Shown here: in pieces, positions 61,009 to 64,000 of the stretch
Layout of the letters: the number at the start of each line of letters is the position of its first letter
Position numbering within the stretch: the first letter of the stretch is position 1
Assembly: GCA_023374025.1 (NCBI GenBank)
Contig: SIJG01000017.1
Location: forward strand, 511,671-575,670
DNA from: Heterodera schachtii
Lineage: Eukaryota; Nematoda; Chromadorea; Rhabditida; Heteroderidae
DNA: 64,000 nucleotides
Direction: 5' to 3'
Notes under the pieces: generated by a model
The model's input: the letters and a program-made list of their open reading frames with translations, nothing else
The model's database searches: none
What the model was told of the DNA's origin: nothing
Position numbers and translations under genes: made by a program

Positions 61009-62007
61009 GTGATTACATACATACAACTTGTTTTTTTTTTTGGAAAATTTTTCGGTCTTCGGGGTCAAAAAGGCCAATTTAGCTGCTGGGGCCGTTCTAA
61101 TGGAGGTTTTTTAGAAAAATGCCGAAATATGGACATAAATCGCGAAATATGGATATAGAAATCCACCCTAGAAGCTTCTAATCAAGCTAAAAAATGGTTT
61201 TCGTACGTTTTAGCTTAATTATAACTTTTTTCAATTACATCATCGTGATCAGATTACTCCTTCAGGTTGATCTGAAAACCCTAAATGGCTTGAAACCGGG
61301 GAAACTTCAGAAAATTTTTTTCTAGTGGGCTAGAAAAAATGTTTAAGTGAAACACGAATATGGCGTACAAAAAGAACACAAAATTTGTTAAAATGTCTCT
61401 ACGACAGACGCTGAGATCCCGGACGATAAATTGAAAGTCATAAAAATCACTGTAATTTGCACTGTTTCCCAATGAATTACAGTACTTTTTACGGTTTGAA
61501 ATTTAACGGGTAATTCTCCGTTTACGGAATTCGTAGAGACATGCGGTTTTTTGCATTTTGTAGCAAAATTTGTGCTCCTTCTGTCCATCATATTTCACGA
61601 AATATTCATTCCAAACCCCTAGAATTTTTTCTCGGCACCTTATTTGATCAATAAAATTGTCAATGTATTGAAATGTTGTTTCTTTCATCTTGTCTTTCAA
61701 ACCAAAAATGGTTTAGGGAAAAAATTATTAAAAATTTTGCCCTACATTTTTAAATTTTTGGGCGGATCTTAAGATTTATGGGGAGGATGGGATTTCGATT
61801 AAATATGGAGTTTTGATGAATTTGAAGCTCTCTCTATTCATAGCTTGTGTTGACTTGTTAATGTGATTTCCCTTTTTTGGCTGTACTTCAAGAAAATAGC
61901 CAGATTTTCAGAAATTTCCCTCTTTTCCCCTTCGCCGGCGACCCCCCCCCCCCTTCTTTTACACCCCCCCCCCCCCCCCCCTCCTACCAGTACTGTTCCA
62001 TGTCGGT

Positions 62008-63954
62008 GATGCCCGCCTTTACCGAACATTCTGCAATTGAAAATTGTTAACTCGCTGATATTTTGATATTTAAATTTGAAAGACACTGTGCCAACGAACC
62101 GCACAAAGTGCCCGATTCCTTCTTCCAGTCTATCCGTTTGGTGCATTTCCTCAGCGATTTCGTTGCCTTTGCTCCGACCAAAAGGGGTTGGCATCTGACA
62201 ATTGGGGGGGGGGGGGGGCACTCAGAAAATTGGGATTTGGAGCCAACAGCTCAGACGAACTGACTCTTTCTTGTCGAAGCAATACTCATTCGGATTCTTG
62301 GCCAGGAAACAGTCCTTAACAAATGAACTTTCAAATTCCAATGGTTCGCTGTCCAAAACTGACTCTGACACAGACGCCAAAATCGCTGGACGTGTCCATA
62401 ATCTGTTTTTGTTTTGGATGGGTTGACGGATGAGCACAGTTCACCCACCTTTTTGATTGGGCCCACTTAATAATTTATAAGTTTTCTCTCCAAAATCTCC
62501 TTTCGTTGGCCCACCTGCCAAACTCTTCAGCAACTGCTGCTTGCTCTTCTCGATGCGCTCAATGCCTAACCGAAACAGTTCGGTGATGTTCACCTAATTA
62601 GGGGGGAGGGGGCCTCGACCGTTAAATTCTTGGAATTGGCCAATTTAATTGTTTTCTTTCCCCAATTATTGATCATAATCACTCCTAATTTGAGCCTATT
62701 TCTCTGCACATATCATTTCATTCACTGCTTACTTTGTCGATCATTTTCTCCTCCCTCTGTTGAAGGCATCTGTCGGTTAATTAATTGGACTTTCAAATAT
62801 CCATTTCGAAATTAAAATGTGCTCGAGAGTGAAATTCCAAATCAAATATTTCTTCGTGAAAATGGCTTTTAAACACTCTCTAACAATTTTAGTAAGCATT
62901 TGTATTAATTAACCCACGCATCGACACTGTTCTCAAAGCATTTGACGAATTCATCTTTTTGGGGCGGGCAATTGGAATAGCGAATTTTAGGCAAGAAAAC
63001 CCACCGATCAGCTCGTCCGCTCTCACAAAACATTCTCGCAACTTTTGTGGCTGATCAGTGATCTGTCAAAGCCAAAAAGGGAAATGAAAAGACCAAAAAA
63101 TGACGGAGAACAATGTTTTTTTTTAAATTAATTAATTGCGTTAATCGCCGAATTGCATTGAGTAAACACAACCTATTAAGGTCAGCCATTTCAATCAATG
63201 GGCTAAAATTCCTATTTCAGCGTTTCTCCAAATTTGGCTTCACTCTCGAGACCAAAAACCAATTCAGAAATCCCCTCCGCCCGACTGCCGCTGTCTGCCG
63301 TTCGGATTCCCCCCCCCCCCCCTCCCTTTATCCCTTCCAATGTCGCCCATTTGCCCCCATTTAGTGCCCTTTTCAATGTCACCCGTCCCCCTCCCCCCGC
63401 CCATTGAGTGCCCCCCAAATGCCCGGCACTCAATTTTGAAATGAATTGTCAATTCAAAATACCGCGCTGAATGTTGTCCAACAGCTTTTGACGCAGTCAA
63501 TCGCCTGAAATTCCATCTCGTCAATGCAATCTTTTTGTTCTGAAAGGGCAAAGCAAATTAACAAATGAAATACGGTATAAAATGGGCCCAAAACATTCTG
63601 ATTACTGTACTGTCCGATACCATTCTCCCGGGGAATGCCCTCGTTTTCGTCTCTTACACTTGGATAACCCTTGCAGTTTCTTGCCCTCCCCTCTCCCCCT
63701 CACTCCCCCCCCCCCCCACTGTCCCACCTGAACAAGTGCATTGTCTGATCTTGACCCCATCAATTCTCGAGTCCACGAGAAGTGCCTGCCCCCGGCGGGT
63801 CAACTAAAACAGGGCGACATAGTTTATAATTGGCATTAAGGCCAAGAATAATAATGACCTGGTCGAGCACATCGCATTGGACAAATCGGGCGACAGAAAG
63901 AAAGAAAAGGAGAAAAGTGCCGAAAGGGTTTTTTAGGGAACGAACGAATGGCAT
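62008..63954 (-). CDS. Unidentified multi-exon gene, minus strand, probably incomplete
   Basis: Several exon-like stretches with plausible splice sites, read right to left: FVQCDVLDQ then LTRRGQALLVDSRIDGVKIR (about 63890-63729), EQKDCIDEMEFQAIDCVK (about 63535-63470), ITDQPQKLRECFVRADELI (about 63056-62998), VNITELFRLGIERIEKSKQQ (about 62592-62460), then either LASVSESVLDSEPLEFESSF or, in another frame, DYGHVQRFWRLCQSQFW (about 62405-62230), and MPTPFGRSKGNEIAEEMHQT (about 62197-62060). I recognise no family. The phases do not all join, so at least one exon is missed. It may run past the right edge. Confidence 0.4.
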
Positions 63955-64000
63955 TTTGCCTGAGGGAGGGGAAGAAGCAAATGAACGGACGGAGTGTTTG

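Larger units (their letters stand above)
59102..62007. other. Gene-poor, repeat-rich interval
   Basis: Besides the repeats and transposon listed separately, this stretch is AT-rich with short A and T runs and no conserved reading frame. Minus-strand frames at 61281-61700 contain inverted stretches around AATTACAGTACTTTTT and no recognised domain; they may be transposon remains. A C-rich tract lies at 61940-61982. Confidence 0.45.

Noticed and set aside
61281..61700. Minus-strand frames as a transposase fragment
   Set aside because: No catalytic or zinc-finger motif, and internal inverted repeats suggest non-coding transposon debris at most.

Overview
This window is nuclear DNA of a nematode. 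It holds many-exon genes with very short introns (about 40-60 bp) and TTTCAG-type acceptors, and worm-type orthologues throughout (Pax3/7, PXF-1, Six3/6, TBCK, RFC4, UVRAG, VPS41, PCF11, nucleolar GTPase 2). It is full of homopolymeric G and C tracts. One gene carries three GC-AG introns; from memory these are unusually common in cyst nematodes (Globodera/Heterodera), so a plant-parasitic tylenchid is my best guess. That is an inference, not something the sequence proves. Exon borders were read by eye from protein-family continuity, so boundaries are predictions.

Left part (1-7.3 kb, + strand): two Pax-type genes in tandem. The first (cut by the left edge) keeps the end of a paired domain, an octapeptide and a Ser-50 homeodomain. 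The second has only the N-terminal (PAI) half of a paired domain, then an octapeptide and another Ser-50 homeodomain. 7.5-11.7 kb (- strand): a circularly permuted nucleolar GTPase (GNL2/NOG2). 12.2-13.2 kb (+): a small charged protein whose intron holds nested 8-bp-TSD transposons. 13.8-24.4 kb (- strand): a complete PDZ-GEF/RapGEF (pxf-1) with two cyclic-nucleotide-binding-like domains, RasGEF-N, PDZ, RA and RasGEF domains.

Middle: 25.4-27.1 kb (+) is an RGG/glycine-rich locus. About 10.6 kb follow with no convincing exon, only poly-G/poly-C and low-complexity DNA, leading into a Six3/6-class homeobox gene (ceh-32 type, about 37.8-41.2 kb, +).

Right part: a run of same-strand housekeeping genes, TBCK (42.3-45.6), RFC4 (46.0-47.5), UVRAG (47.8-49.7), VPS41 (49.8-53.8) and PCF11 (55.0-59.0). 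The first four are separated by only about 160-400 bp, as in a worm operon. UVRAG and VPS41 both serve late endosome/lysosome fusion. From 59 to 62 kb the DNA is repeats: a GC-rich foldback, a dispersed repeat family and a transposon with perfect terminal inverted repeats. The last 2 kb hold exons of an unidentified - strand gene.

Mobile DNA: seven short non-autonomous elements with terminal inverted repeats are visible. Six have intact or near-intact 8-bp target duplications (hAT-like) and the seventh has a 7-bp flanking match. There is also a tRNA-derived SINE-like unit and two coding-type minisatellites. I found no rRNA, intact tRNA, CRISPR or prokaryotic feature.
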